A DNA stretch of 64,000 nt from Mrakia gelida (Eukaryota; Basidiomycota; Tremellomycetes; Cystofilobasidiales; Mrakiaceae): contig BRON01000010.1 of assembly GCA_024345305.1 (NCBI GenBank), positions 1,054,001 to 1,118,000 on the forward strand. Direction: 5' to 3'. This document shows positions 35,943 to 46,052 of the stretch, piece after piece (within the stretch, counting starts at the first letter, position 1; every line of letters begins with the position of its first letter). A program made the translations under genes and the position numbers. The notes beneath the pieces were generated by a model that did not search any database, was not told where the DNA came from, and worked only from the letters and a program-made list of their open reading frames with translations.

Positions 35943-37617
35943 ATGTCTACCTCTACCAAACGGTCCCTCCCCTCTACTATCTCCTCGAGTTCGAACCATA
36001 CTCTCTCAGCGAAGAAGCGACAGAAACTGCTCGGGAAACCTTCCAATCGACCTGCCACTCCCTCCTCCTTTCCTCGTCCATCGTCCGCCTCCCCGTCGGC
36101 TTCAGGATCAGGATCCGAACACTCCGACGACGACGATGAACAGGACGAGGACCCAGAAGAAGCCAAACAGGCTATGCTTCGAGCTCTGGAAGCTCACGGT
36201 CGAGCCATGTTCGGAGAGGTAGCTTCAACGTCGTCGAAGGGGAAGGGGAGGGAGGAGCTCGCTTCCGAAGACGACGACGAGGACGAAGGGTGGGATGAGG
36301 ACGACGATGATGAAGAGGAGGACAAGTTCGTCGACGATGACGGAGAGGACGGCGAGGAGGACGAAGGTGCGAAGGAGGACGTCGAGCTCGTCGCTTCGTC
36401 GTCTCAAGGAGGACCTCGTCTCCCTGAAGTCGTGTTCGCTCCAGCCAAGTATCAGTCTTCTGAATCGAGTAGGGCGGATTATAAGGCTTTTATGGTTAGT
36501 CTCTCGCCTGACGTGGTCTTTTTATGGTGCTTGGAAGGGGGAGGGAGAGGAGGGCTGAGGGAGGGGAGGAAGGAAGGAAACGCTCGCGAGCTCAACATTT
36601 CTTGGTTTCTTGCTTCGTTGGGTTTGACAGAGCTCCAAAGCGTCCAAGATCCTCGCCGACCCTCTGGCTGCGTCGTCTACGGGCTCGACTAAGGTGGAAC
36701 TGGATACTGAGAAGTTCGTACATCCTCCAAATTCTGTCTTCGTTTGAGCTCGAGACGACCGGCGAGAAGAACGAGAAAGCTGACCTTTCGCTCACTTTCC
36801 TCCCTCATCTCACCTCTCCCCCTCGTTCGTCACATCACTGCAGAGCCAACCTAACCCTCGACAAAACCCTCCACTCCCTCCTCCTCACCTCCCTCCTGGC
36901 ACCCACCACGCACTCCTCCTCCCCTCGCGCCCTCCAAGGCCGACTCAACGAGCTCGCTGGAGCGACCAAGCTAGGGGAGGGAGAGCGCGACGTTCGGAAG
37001 CGGGAGGTTGGGAAGCTGGGGGGTAAGAATGTTGTGGGGAGGGGGATGAGGAAGGTTGGGTTGCAGAGGTGGGAGAAGGGGGAAGCGGATGTGAGTCGCT
37101 CTTCCTTGCTTTCGTTTCGTTTTGGCGACGCGTTTTTTCGTCGCTCGTTGCTCGTTCTCGTCTCTCATCAACTAATCTATCTTTCTCTCTCCGCCGCTCC
37201 CCTTCTTTCCCAACCCGCGTCCCTTTCCCACCCCAGGCACGAGAGCGAGGCGACACAGGTCTCCAACTCACCGCCCCCTCCATCTACGCTCCCTCCAACA
37301 TCCCCGCCTCCTCCTCCCGTCGCCAGAAGGACGCCGATCGAGGACTTTCGATGGGAGTGGGGAGGTTCACGAGTGGAGTGCTGAAGCTCAGTCAGGGGGA
37401 TTTGGAGGGAGTGAAGAAGGAGAGTTTGAGGAGGGAGAGGAGGGAGAAGGATTATTCGAGAGGGCGTGGGAGAGGACGAGGTGGGAGGGGAGGAGGAAGG
37501 GGTGGGAGGGGAGGAGGAGGAGGGGGAGGGAGGGGTGGAGGGGATTCAGATGGGAGGGGAGGGAGAGGTGGAGGAGGAGGGAGGGGAGGAGGGGGGAGGG
37601 GAAGAGGTGGGAAGTAA
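35943..37617 (+). CDS. Acidic/RGG-rich nucleolar protein, possibly Faf1-like
   Basis: The ATG at 35943 gives MSTSTKRSLPSTISSSSNHT, then a long Asp/Glu-rich region. The conserved-looking block PEVVFAPAKYQSSESSRADY, KAFM, SSKASKILADP spans an intron. It resembles the segment of Faf1 (yeast 18S rRNA processing factor; human C1orf131) that reads like V-x-F-x-x-P...K-x-F-M-S-S-K. Further exons give NLTLDKTLHSLLLTSLLAP and KNVVGRGMRKVGLQRWEKG. The C-terminus, to TAA 37615-37617, is almost pure Arg/Gly (about 60 residues of RGG repeats), an RNA-binding tail that I do not know from Faf1. Assignment to Faf1 rests on the short block only; a nucleolar role fits the acidic plus RGG composition. Confidence 0.6.
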
Positions 37618-37914
37618 GACGCGAGGGATTTGGATGGACCTTGATCTCGTCGATTTTGCTTGCTTGAGGAAGAAAGAAACGTGCGAGGATGACAGAGGAA
37701 GAGGCTAAACCTGGATATGTCCGTGTTCTAAGATGAACGGAGAGCTTCCTGGCTTTCCAAACTCGAAACCCGAAGAACGCGATTCTCGCTCGCGACGCGT
37801 CAACCCTTTCTTCTCCGCTCATCTCTCTCTCTCTCTCGTCCCTCCCCTCCCATCACCCAAAAAACTCCAAATCTCAATACAATCCCTAGTCTCCCCCAAG
37901 CTCTAACTAGTCTA

Positions 37915-38026
37915 CTAGCCATACCCATCCAGATCCAACGCACTCAACAACTGACTCCTCATCCCCACATCATCGCTATCTTCATCCTCCTCACTATCAT
38001 CCTCCTCTTCCTCCTCCTCTTCTTCT

Positions 38027-38058
<32 letters not shown>

Positions 38059-39677
38059 ACCCTCCCCACTCTCCAAACCCTCACCCCCATCCTGCGTCCC
38101 GACTCCTTCATCCAACCCTCGATCCTCATCCCCAAACCCACTACTCCCCCCACCCACCCCTTCCTCCCCAGGCCGGAACCTCCTCCTATCCGGATCAGGC
38201 TGACTCGTCCCGTCCTCGTCGTCCTCATCGTCTCCTCCTTGGAGGAGGACGACTTCCGAGGGAGTACGCGTTCGCGCGTTCGAGAACGAGGGCGAAGCGA
38301 CCTCGTCCTCCTCGTCGACATTGGGAGAAAGAGTGATACTCCCACTTCTGCTTCTTCCACCCCACGGCGACGAGGATCCAGGAGCGCCGTCGGAGCTGCC
38401 TGATTGAGAGCGGGTAGGGTTGAGGTCGAGGTCGCGGAACCGAACGACTGCTTCTGCTGAAGGGGGATGAAGGACGACCGACGGGGTGCGGGGTCGTTTG
38501 GGTGTTGTTGTCCCTGGTGTTGGCGTACTGGTGGAGTTGGTTTGGGAGAAGTCGGATTCGTCTTGAAGGAACGATGGAGAAAGGTGGAACGCCGGTGCTG
38601 CTGAAGAACGAGCTTGAGCGTCCGACGACCGACTCGGGACGCGTGACAGCGGACGAGAACTCGACGTTGGGGTTTGGGAAGAGGTGAAGGTCGATTCGTG
38701 GGTTGATACGCGACTGAGAGGGTGGGAGTGGGGTGGATGGGGTGGGGTTGGGTAAGGGGAGTTGGTGTTGATGGTGGTGGGAGTTGTGGTTCCCGAGGAG
38801 GAGGCTGAGGAGGTGAAGGGTGGGGGTTGGGGTGGTTTGGAGGATTCTTTGCGCAGGGGAGGGGCGGGAGGGGGTGGTGGGAGGATCCAGGTTGGTAGAG
38901 GAGGGTTTGAGGGTGAAGGTGCGGTGGTGTTTGAGGAGGAGGATGAGGGAGGTTGGGCAGGCTGAGAGGGCGAGAGGAGGAGGAGAGGAGGCAGAGTGAA
39001 GGAGGTGATGAAGGGGAGGAGGGCTGGATTTGGGGAGGAGGGTGTTGGGTCGAACCTGTAGAACATCGAAAAGAAGATGGTCAGCTATCGTGTTCTGGGA
39101 AACTCGAAGGGGTATGGCAGGAAACGAGCGAGCGAGTGAGAAGGACGAACCGAAGGACCTCTGAGCTGATACTCTCGCTCGACCAACCCTGCATCCTCCT
39201 CAGCGCTCCGATCAAAGCAGACGTGTTGACACCTCCATCGCAGCAGTGAACGTATAACGGTAGGTTCCTTGAATCCAGTAGAACCTAAGCAGTCGACGAG
39301 AGGAAGAGTCGAAAGGGTCAGGTCGTCCCCCTTCCTTCTCGTGAGCTCGAGCTCACTCCCTCCTTCCTTCCTCTTCCCTTTCCACTCACCTGCACTCCCT
39401 CCTTCACTCCTTCCTTCAACCCACTCCCGAGACTCTCCTCCCCAGCCGCTCCCACGTCTACCCAAACGCACTTGATCCCTTCCTTCTCCGCCCACGCGAG
39501 CGTCGCAGGAGGGAGAGGAGCCGGCGTGAGGGAGAGGATCGTTCGGAGATGAAGACGACGGAGGAAGCGGAGGTTACGAGGTTGAGGGATCGAGCCGCGG
39601 TAAATTGATTCGTTGGTGGGGGAGGAGAGGATGAGGGAGAGGTGGAAGGGTGGGAGGAGGAGCGGGAGGGGATACAT
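37915..39677 (-). CDS. OCA6/SIW14-type dual-specificity phosphatase-like protein, catalytically degenerate, with acidic tail
   Basis: Three exons start at ATG 39675-39677: MYPLPLLLPPFHLSLILSS, YRGSIPQPRNLRFLRRLHL, RTILSLTPAPLPP, EGIKCVWVDVG, then after an intron LLDSRNLPLYVHCCDGGVNT, SALIGALRRMQGWSSESIS. These match the PFA-DSP fold of the fungal OCA proteins. The phosphatase loop that should be CxxxxxR reads CDGGVNTS, lacking the arginine, as in the OCA subgroup typified by Oca6. A long third exon follows, rich in Pro/Ser and ending in a run of about 25 Glu/Asp residues before TAG 37915-37917. The tail roughly doubles the protein against the yeast homologue. It probably has a regulatory rather than enzymatic role (inference). 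Confidence 0.78.
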
Positions 39678-39921
39678 TGGGGGAGATGAAGGGAGGGGAA
39701 GGAGGGAAGGTCGTGCGAGGGAAGTGTTGAGGTTGCTGAAGCTGAGATCTACGGACGCATGCGAGGTGGGTGAGGGTGAAGGTATGGGAGGGTGTATGAT
39801 AACACCGGAAAAGAGTGAGTTCCTCGCAGGGCGAGACGGGGAGTCGAGCTGAGTTGGTTGGAGGAAGGTCGAACGAGCAAGGTCGCCGAACGATCGGTTG
39901 CGAGCTCGAAAGGCGACTGTG

Positions 39922-41685
39922 CTATCGGCTGTAGATATTCAAGTTGGCTATCAGCTCTCCGCAGAACGACGCAGGCGATGGAGGGTGTAGAGCGGTGAAA
40001 GCTTCGCGCAGAAAAAGCTCATCGTAAGATACTCGTACAAATTGAACCGCGACGACGTCCTCTCCGCGACGCGTTTCCACTCCCAGCAGCTCCTCAATCC
40101 CTCCTTTTTCAACTGTGGATGACGACGACCAAATACTGTGGAAATGAGGGTGCAGGGGAGGACAAGAAAAAGTCAGCTTCGCGAAGAAACGGAGCTTGAG
40201 AGGCTTGCGCATCGTCGTCGTTCGCGAAGATCGCACGAACCTCGACTCCTCGGGGTGAGGTAGCACAAGGGGCCTGCAAGCGGAAAGAACGATACTTTAG
40301 AGTGTCAGTCTCGGTCTACTCGAGAGAAGGGAGGGAGGAAACGGACGAGGAATGAACACTCACTTGAAACGAAGCCTCTCTCTCGACGCGTCGTCCGAGC
40401 GCCCTTCACCAGCCGGGTTCGAAGCAGAAGCGCTTGTGCCTCTTCCAGTCGAGTTTTTGATGTTCTGTGAAGCAAAGAGGGAGAACTAGAGAGGTCAGAA
40501 AGGTTCGGGACAGGAGAAAAGGAAGGAAAGGACAAGCCAAGGCGGACGCGACGAACCCTTTGAGCAGTATCGAACGCAGAGGCACTGGAGGAAGAGGGAA
40601 CGCTCGAGACGGCTGAGAGTGCAAGAGCTGTTAAAAGATGGACTCACTCGACTGCAAGCCTGCATCTCTTCTCCGACATTCAGCTCGACGCACACCCTTC
40701 CTTCCTGCCCAGGACCCTTCCCTTCCGCCTCACATCTCCACCAAGCGTGGCCTTTGGTGAAGTCTACCCAGAAGTCCAGGTAGTTGACGAGCATGAAGTC
40801 GGTACTCGAGAATTGGTCGAGAATCCTTATGATGAGGCTGACGTCCGGGTGACGAGGAGGATCCGTCGTGTCGAGCCGCATCCAGCACCCGAGTTGGCCT
40901 GCAGCCTCTCGCTCTGCCGATGTGAGCTCGGGGATACGAAGTTCCGACGGAAGTTGGAGGCGTAGAAGGGTTGCGAAGGACTTGAGGAGCTTTACGAACA
41001 CGATGATTCGATCGACGGCGACGTCCAGGGTTAAGAGAGGATTGGCCTGCGAAGAAGGATGAGCGAAGCTGGTCAGACAGTGCATATCCCGCTACAGCGT
41101 TTAGAGAGAGGAGAGGTATGGTCACTTTCCCTTTGAAGAGGAAACACGAATACGGCCCCTTTCAAGACGTCGTAGAGCTCGAGCGCCTCTTCTGGACGAG
41201 CTCGAATGAACCGACCGAAGGAGAGGCCACTGCCAGTCATGACGGCGTCGCAGGAGACAGCCAGGAGAGCCGTCGGGGCGTCGATAGAGCTGTCTTGATG
41301 ACTCTCGCGGTTGGAGGGGAGGAGAGTGCGAAGGAGGGAGGGAAGGTAGGACGCGGCGAACTCAGCCTGTCCGAGGAGGAAAGCGTGTGAGGAGGACGAA
41401 AGGGACAGCTCGTGTCTCAGCAACAACGCTTGGGAGACTTACCCAGAACGTCTGAGTGCTCCCGTACGAGCCATCTCCAATATCTGAAAGCTTTCAAAGC
41501 GCAGGAAAACAAGAGCTGAGTGTCAGCTCAAAGCAAAAGGCTGCAAAAGGTCGAAGGGAGGAGGAGGAAGGACGAACCTCAAAGTCAATCTCTGTGTTGA
41601 TCTCCTCGTGCATCGAAGCTTCCTGATCTAATCCGGGGGAGAGCCGAAGGATCCGAGCGAGCTGTTCAGGTTTGAGTGGGGGCAT
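39922..41685 (-). CDS. MYND zinc-finger protein
   Basis: The ATG at 41683-41685 gives MPPLKPEQLARILRLSPGLD. Later exons are helical: FAASYLPSLLRTLLPSN, APTALLAVSCDAVMTGSG, ALELYDVLKGAVFVFPL, RIIVFVKLLKSFATLLRLQ and LINYLDFWVDFTKG-like sequence. The finger is split over exons: VGEEMQACS, then RLERSLFLQCLCVRYCSK, EHQKLDWKRHKRFCFEPGW. This gives the CxxC...CxxC...YCSKxCQ-like...H...C order of MYND, with some spacing changes. After the finger, two more exons add a C-terminal part (GIEELLGVETRRGEDVV, ELIANLNIYSR) ending at TAG 39922-39924. MYND fingers mediate protein-protein contacts; the helical N-terminal domain is typical of basidiomycete MYND families of unknown role. Confidence 0.78.
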
Positions 41686-41825
41686 AGGAAGGTTCTGAGC
41701 GGATGGGACGAGTTGGACGTTGCGAGGGAGAAAGATCGAAAGCTCAACTTGCTCTCCCCTTCCCCGTCTTCCGCAAACAGCATCCCTCGCCACCCCCCCA
41801 CCTCTTCCTCTTCTTTTCCCTCAGG

Positions 41826-44578
41826 ATGTCCCTCGCCGATGAGCTTCTCGCCGACTTTGGATCGGACGAAGAACTGTCTGATCACGAAGCTCCAGCCGTC
41901 GCTGCTCCTCCCCAACCACAAGCCTCCTCCTCCAAGCCCAAACCCTCCTCCTCCTCGGGGTTGATGCTCCCTCCTTCCTCCCTCCCTTCCAAGCGCAAAG
42001 CTCTTGAAGACTCCCTCGATGATCTCGCTCCAGCCGCGAGCAACCTCTCGAACGACCTCCTGGACGACTCAGACGAGGAGATGGCGGATGAGGAAGGGGA
42101 AGGAGGGATCGAGTTGCCAGCTGGAGGAGTTAAGCCGACCGAAGAGCTCGACAAGAGCGTCGTCGACAAGATGGATCTGAAGAGTGTGAGCGAGGTCGGG
42201 AAGGTAGCGAAACTGTTGGGAAGCAGGAAGCTGGAGGATGTGCTCAAGGTCAGTGTCCTCCGCGTCTTGAAGGAGGAGGAGCGAAGGGAAGGAAGGAGAG
42301 CTCAAGCTGACATCGACGATCTTCTGTCCTTCGTCTCAACAGGATATCACCCACTTCACTCTCAACCCGTCACCGAAGGATCTTTCTGGACCCGTAGAGG
42401 AGAATCCAGAGTATGCGTTGATCGTTTCGGCCAACAACCTTAGCGTCGACGTCGAGAATGAGCTCTTGATCGTGCACAAGGTCGGCTTCGCACTTCCCTC
42501 CCCTTCTTCGCCTTCTCCATCCCACTTCCTCTTCTGCTGGCGACCTCATCACTGACTCTTGATCTTCCTTTTCTTACCCGTTATCCACCTACCTCGGCTC
42601 GTCTCGATCTCGTCCCTCCCTCGCCTCCTCCAGTTCATCCGAGATCACTACTCTCCTCGATTCCCTGAGCTCGAACAGCTCGTCTCCGACCCTTGGCCCT
42701 ACATGCACGCCGTCCTCACTCTCGCCAACGCTCCCGATCTCACCAAGGTCCCTCTTCACGGAATCCTCGGACCAGCAGTCATCATGACCGTCTCGATGAC
42801 CGCGAGTGCGACGAGGGGAAGGCTGCTGAGCGAGCAGGAGTGGGAGACCGTCAAGGCTGGATGCGAGGCTGCTAGGGACCTGAAGGATAGCAAGGAGAAG
42901 GTGAGTTTCAGTAGCTCGTCATGTTGAGTTGTGGGTCTGGAAGTGAAGGAGGAGGAGGACGAGTCCGTTTGATTTGGTTCGGACGGGACGCGAGTTGACC
43001 TCGTCCCTTTCTTTCCCTCTTTCCCCCTTGCTTTCTCATCGACGATCATCATCGCACCAGATCTTCACCTACGTCGAGTCTCGAATGAACATCCTCGCTC
43101 CCAACCTCTCGGCCATCGTCGGAACCTCGACAGCAGCCAAACTTCTCGGAGTCGCTGGAGGACTCACCGCTTTCGCTAAAACGCCAGCTTGCAACGTCTA
43201 CGTGAGTACAACGAACCTCACTTCCGCCTCACTACCAACCGAACCCGTCCGTCTCAATCGTTCCTAGCGAGTACTGACTGACTCTCCTTTCTTCTTCCTT
43301 GCCCTTGCTTTCGCGTCTCGCTTCGTCCCCTCCAGCTCTTCGGTGCTGCTCGACGAACCACCTCGACAGGACTCGGATCCCACTCTCAACTCCGACACAC
43401 TGGATTCATCTACCAGTCTCCCATCGTTCAGCAGATTCCTCAAGAGTACCGACTCAAAGCTCAGCGAACCGTCGGAGCCAAGGTCGTTTTGGCCGCGAGG
43501 ATCGATTTGGAGAGGGCTTCTAGGGATGGTGAGTCGATCGCTTCTTTAGTCTTCATCGAGAGCTGGGTGCATCGAGAGTTGGTTGAGTGGTCAGCGAGGG
43601 AATCAAAGTCGAGGGAATTCGCGCAAAGAACGAGGCTGAATTGACGCGTCGACTCTTCCCCTTCCCTCTTTGCTCCCTCCCAGGATCGTACGGTTCCGGA
43701 GTCCGAACCAAGCTCGACGCTCACCTCAAGAAGATGTCGGAACCTGCTCCTCTGAAGGTGACCAAGGCTCTCCCTCGACCTGACGAGGCTAAGAAGAAGC
43801 GACGAGGAGGAAGGAAGTGAGTCGTCATTTCATCTCTCACGTCTCTTCTCGAAAACGAGGGCTGACTCACGTTCTTTCTTTTCGTTACAGGGCCCGAGCC
43901 GAGAAGGAGTCGATGGAGATCACCGAGCTTCACAAGCAGCAGAACCGAATGGCGTTCGGAGAGGCTGAGGAGGAGGCTGAGGGATTCGGAGACGAGACCA
44001 TTGGGATGGGTATGATCGGGAAGAGCGGATCGAAGGTTCGATTGGCGACGGATCAGAAGAGTAAACGTACGTACCGACGCCTTCTTTTTGGCTTTCGAAG
44101 GAGCGAGATGGTGGAAGAAGGGTCGGTCGTGTTCGCTCGCTCGTCGAAGTCGCCTTCTCGTTCGCTGATCACTTGTTTCACTTTTCTTCTCGCTTCATCT
44201 ATCCTTTGGACCCACAGTCAAAGTCTCCAAAGCCAACCGACTTCGAACCCAACTCCTCGGTCGATCGTCAACCTCCAACGACGCGCTGTCCGGAACGTCG
44301 ACGAGTCTTTCGTTCACTCCTGTGCAAGGTTCGTCTCAGCCTTTTCCCTATTCCACCATCTCCCCTCGGTCACTTTGCCTCTTTATCGAACCCGAACTGA
44401 CTTCTCGCTCTTCGTCGTCGTCTTCGACACAGGTATCGAGATCGCTACTCCCTCTCTTTCCGCGATGGAACGAGTCAAGGCTGCCAACGACCGATGGTTC
44501 AAGGAGGGAACGTTCAGTCACGTCGCTGGGAAGGGAGCCGGGACTGGAGCTAGTGGGATCCTTGGGAAGGGGCTGTAA
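41826..44578 (+). CDS. PRP31: U4/U6 snRNP splicing factor Prp31
   Basis: Prp31 bridges U4 snRNA/15.5K and the U5 snRNP in the tri-snRNP. The ATG at 41826 reads [20 protein letters not shown]. Exons then give the NOSIC region ([53 protein letters not shown]), [36 protein letters not shown] and the Nop domain ([89 protein letters not shown]). The Prp31 C-terminal region ([31 protein letters not shown]) ends at TAA 44576-44578. Family motifs are complete. Confidence 0.95.
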
Positions 44579-44949
44579 GGGGAGGGATGGGAGAGCGACG
44601 ACGCGTGGTTTTTACGATCATGAGATTTGTTCTCGACGATGGACGGGAAGCAGATGGAGAGGAAAGAAGCAAATAATTGTAGATAGTGCTGAAAATAACG
44701 AGCTTGTGTACAGAGTGCTAACAGCCCGGACCCTGGAGATCTAAAAAGTGAAAACGCGGAAATCCAATAGACACGACGCTGGCCCTTCGCGTCGGAACTT
44801 GCCTCCATTCGACCACCTAAGAAAAACTGTCCCTCAGCATCAACTAGCGTAGGAGGCAGAGAACGAGAGTCAGCTTGAGATACTATAGAAGAACGACTCG
44901 AGGAAGACGGGCTGAAGGGAGAGAGCAAGAGCGAGCTCGACGACGCGAC
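44579..44949. other. Convergent intergenic region
   Basis: Sequence downstream of A1 resembles a further splice acceptor (CTACGCTAG near 44850) but no coding extension can be supported. Confidence 0.35.
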
Positions 44950-45910
44950 TCACATCTCGACCGTCGACTTTACGATGACTTTGGTTATCGGCGCGAGCTC
45001 CTGATCCTCCATCTCGTCGGAGATGAGTACCCTTTGACCCTCGTTGCACACCCGAATCTCCACCGACTCGATCCGCGACGCGTTCTTCCTCTCGTTGTCG
45101 TTCTCAGGGATCAAGTCGTCGCTGATCCAGAAGATGGGAGCCTTCTTCTTGTGGGCGATCGTCACGTTGTAGACCATCTTGAACTTCTTTACTTCCGCTG
45201 GCCATTGAAGGACAGAAGTCGAGTCCCAGCGAAACCGTCTTGATAGACCATCTCTCGAAGACGAGTCCATCCTGACGGGTCGACGGGGCAGCGAGAGGTC
45301 GTTTTGCTGGAGATGTGGATGGGTCGACCGATGAGGTGAAAGACGACGGGGTTGACGAGGGTGGTGACTCCGAGGAGTTGAGGGAATCCCGGTTTGAGGA
45401 CGACGGAGAAGGTTTGGACGCGAAGGGGACGCGGGGAGGACTTGTTGTTTTTGACGAGCCGACGAGGAAAGAAGGAGCCTGATTTGTCTCCGTTGATATC
45501 CACAGACCCGAAGGCGACGGTGGTCCTTTCGGTGTCGACGTAAGTCAGGGAGTGGACGAGGGAGAGATCGAGGTAGGGTCCCAGCTCTCGTCGACGGTCG
45601 TCTGCCTGCAAACGAAGGAAGGCAGGGACGAAGGAAGATGTCAGCTCGCTCTGCTTTCTTCTCTTCTCAAACCCAAGATCTAGTACACACAAGCGACGGG
45701 AAGTTGACCTACCACGATAGAGAAGAACATCTTCAGCTGTCTCGGTCCCTCCAGCGTGACGTGCCGGTAGAGGAGAGGGGAGGAGAGCTGAAGGAAGGCG
45801 AGGGAGAGGGTGGACGTCTTTGCGAGGGTCGAGGGATCACAGAACTTGAGGATTTCCTTTTTGAGCTCAATGGGTAGGAAGGGGAGAGGAGTAGATGACG
45901 AAGGTGGCAT
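44950..45910 (-). pseudogene. F-box-like protein, A family copy 1 (A1), frameshifted
   Basis: The ATG at 45908-45910 begins MPPSSSTPLPFLPIELKKEI, LKFCDPSTLAKTSTLSLAFL, QLSSPLLYRHVTLEGPRQL: the A-family F-box-like N-terminus, nearly identical to A2 and A3. Exon 1 (45713-45910) and exon 2 (from 45605) share intron position with A2/A3. Exon 2 reads LGPYLDLSLVHSLTYVDTE through WTRLREMVYQDGFAG, where A2 has WDRLRELVFVHAF. The frame ends at a TAA near 45190, while the continuation EVKKFKMVYNVTIAHKKK to VIVKSTVEM (44950) lies in the next frame. One base change in length would restore it, so this is a decaying copy or a sequencing/assembly error. It lies 142 bases from the divergent intact B2 gene. 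Confidence 0.6.
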
Positions 45911-46052
45911 CTTTGAGGTTTCGAGGTCGTGATGGATGGGAGAGAAGGGAGGAAGGAAAGGAGCGAGAAGGAGCGACGAGCTCACCAAAACCAAATCGAG
46001 GGCTGCCTCCCTTCCCTCTCAACGCCCAGCGACTCCTCCTCGACTACAAATC

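Noticed and set aside
37970..38060. Trinucleotide repeat array as a separate element
   Set aside because: The CCT/TCC run encodes the Glu tract of the OCA6-like tail in frame; it needs no separate explanation.
38960..39250. Plus-strand ORFs opposite the OCA6-like gene
   Set aside because: They are antisense shadows of a Pro/Ser-rich exon. The minus strand has the recognisable phosphatase-like motifs.
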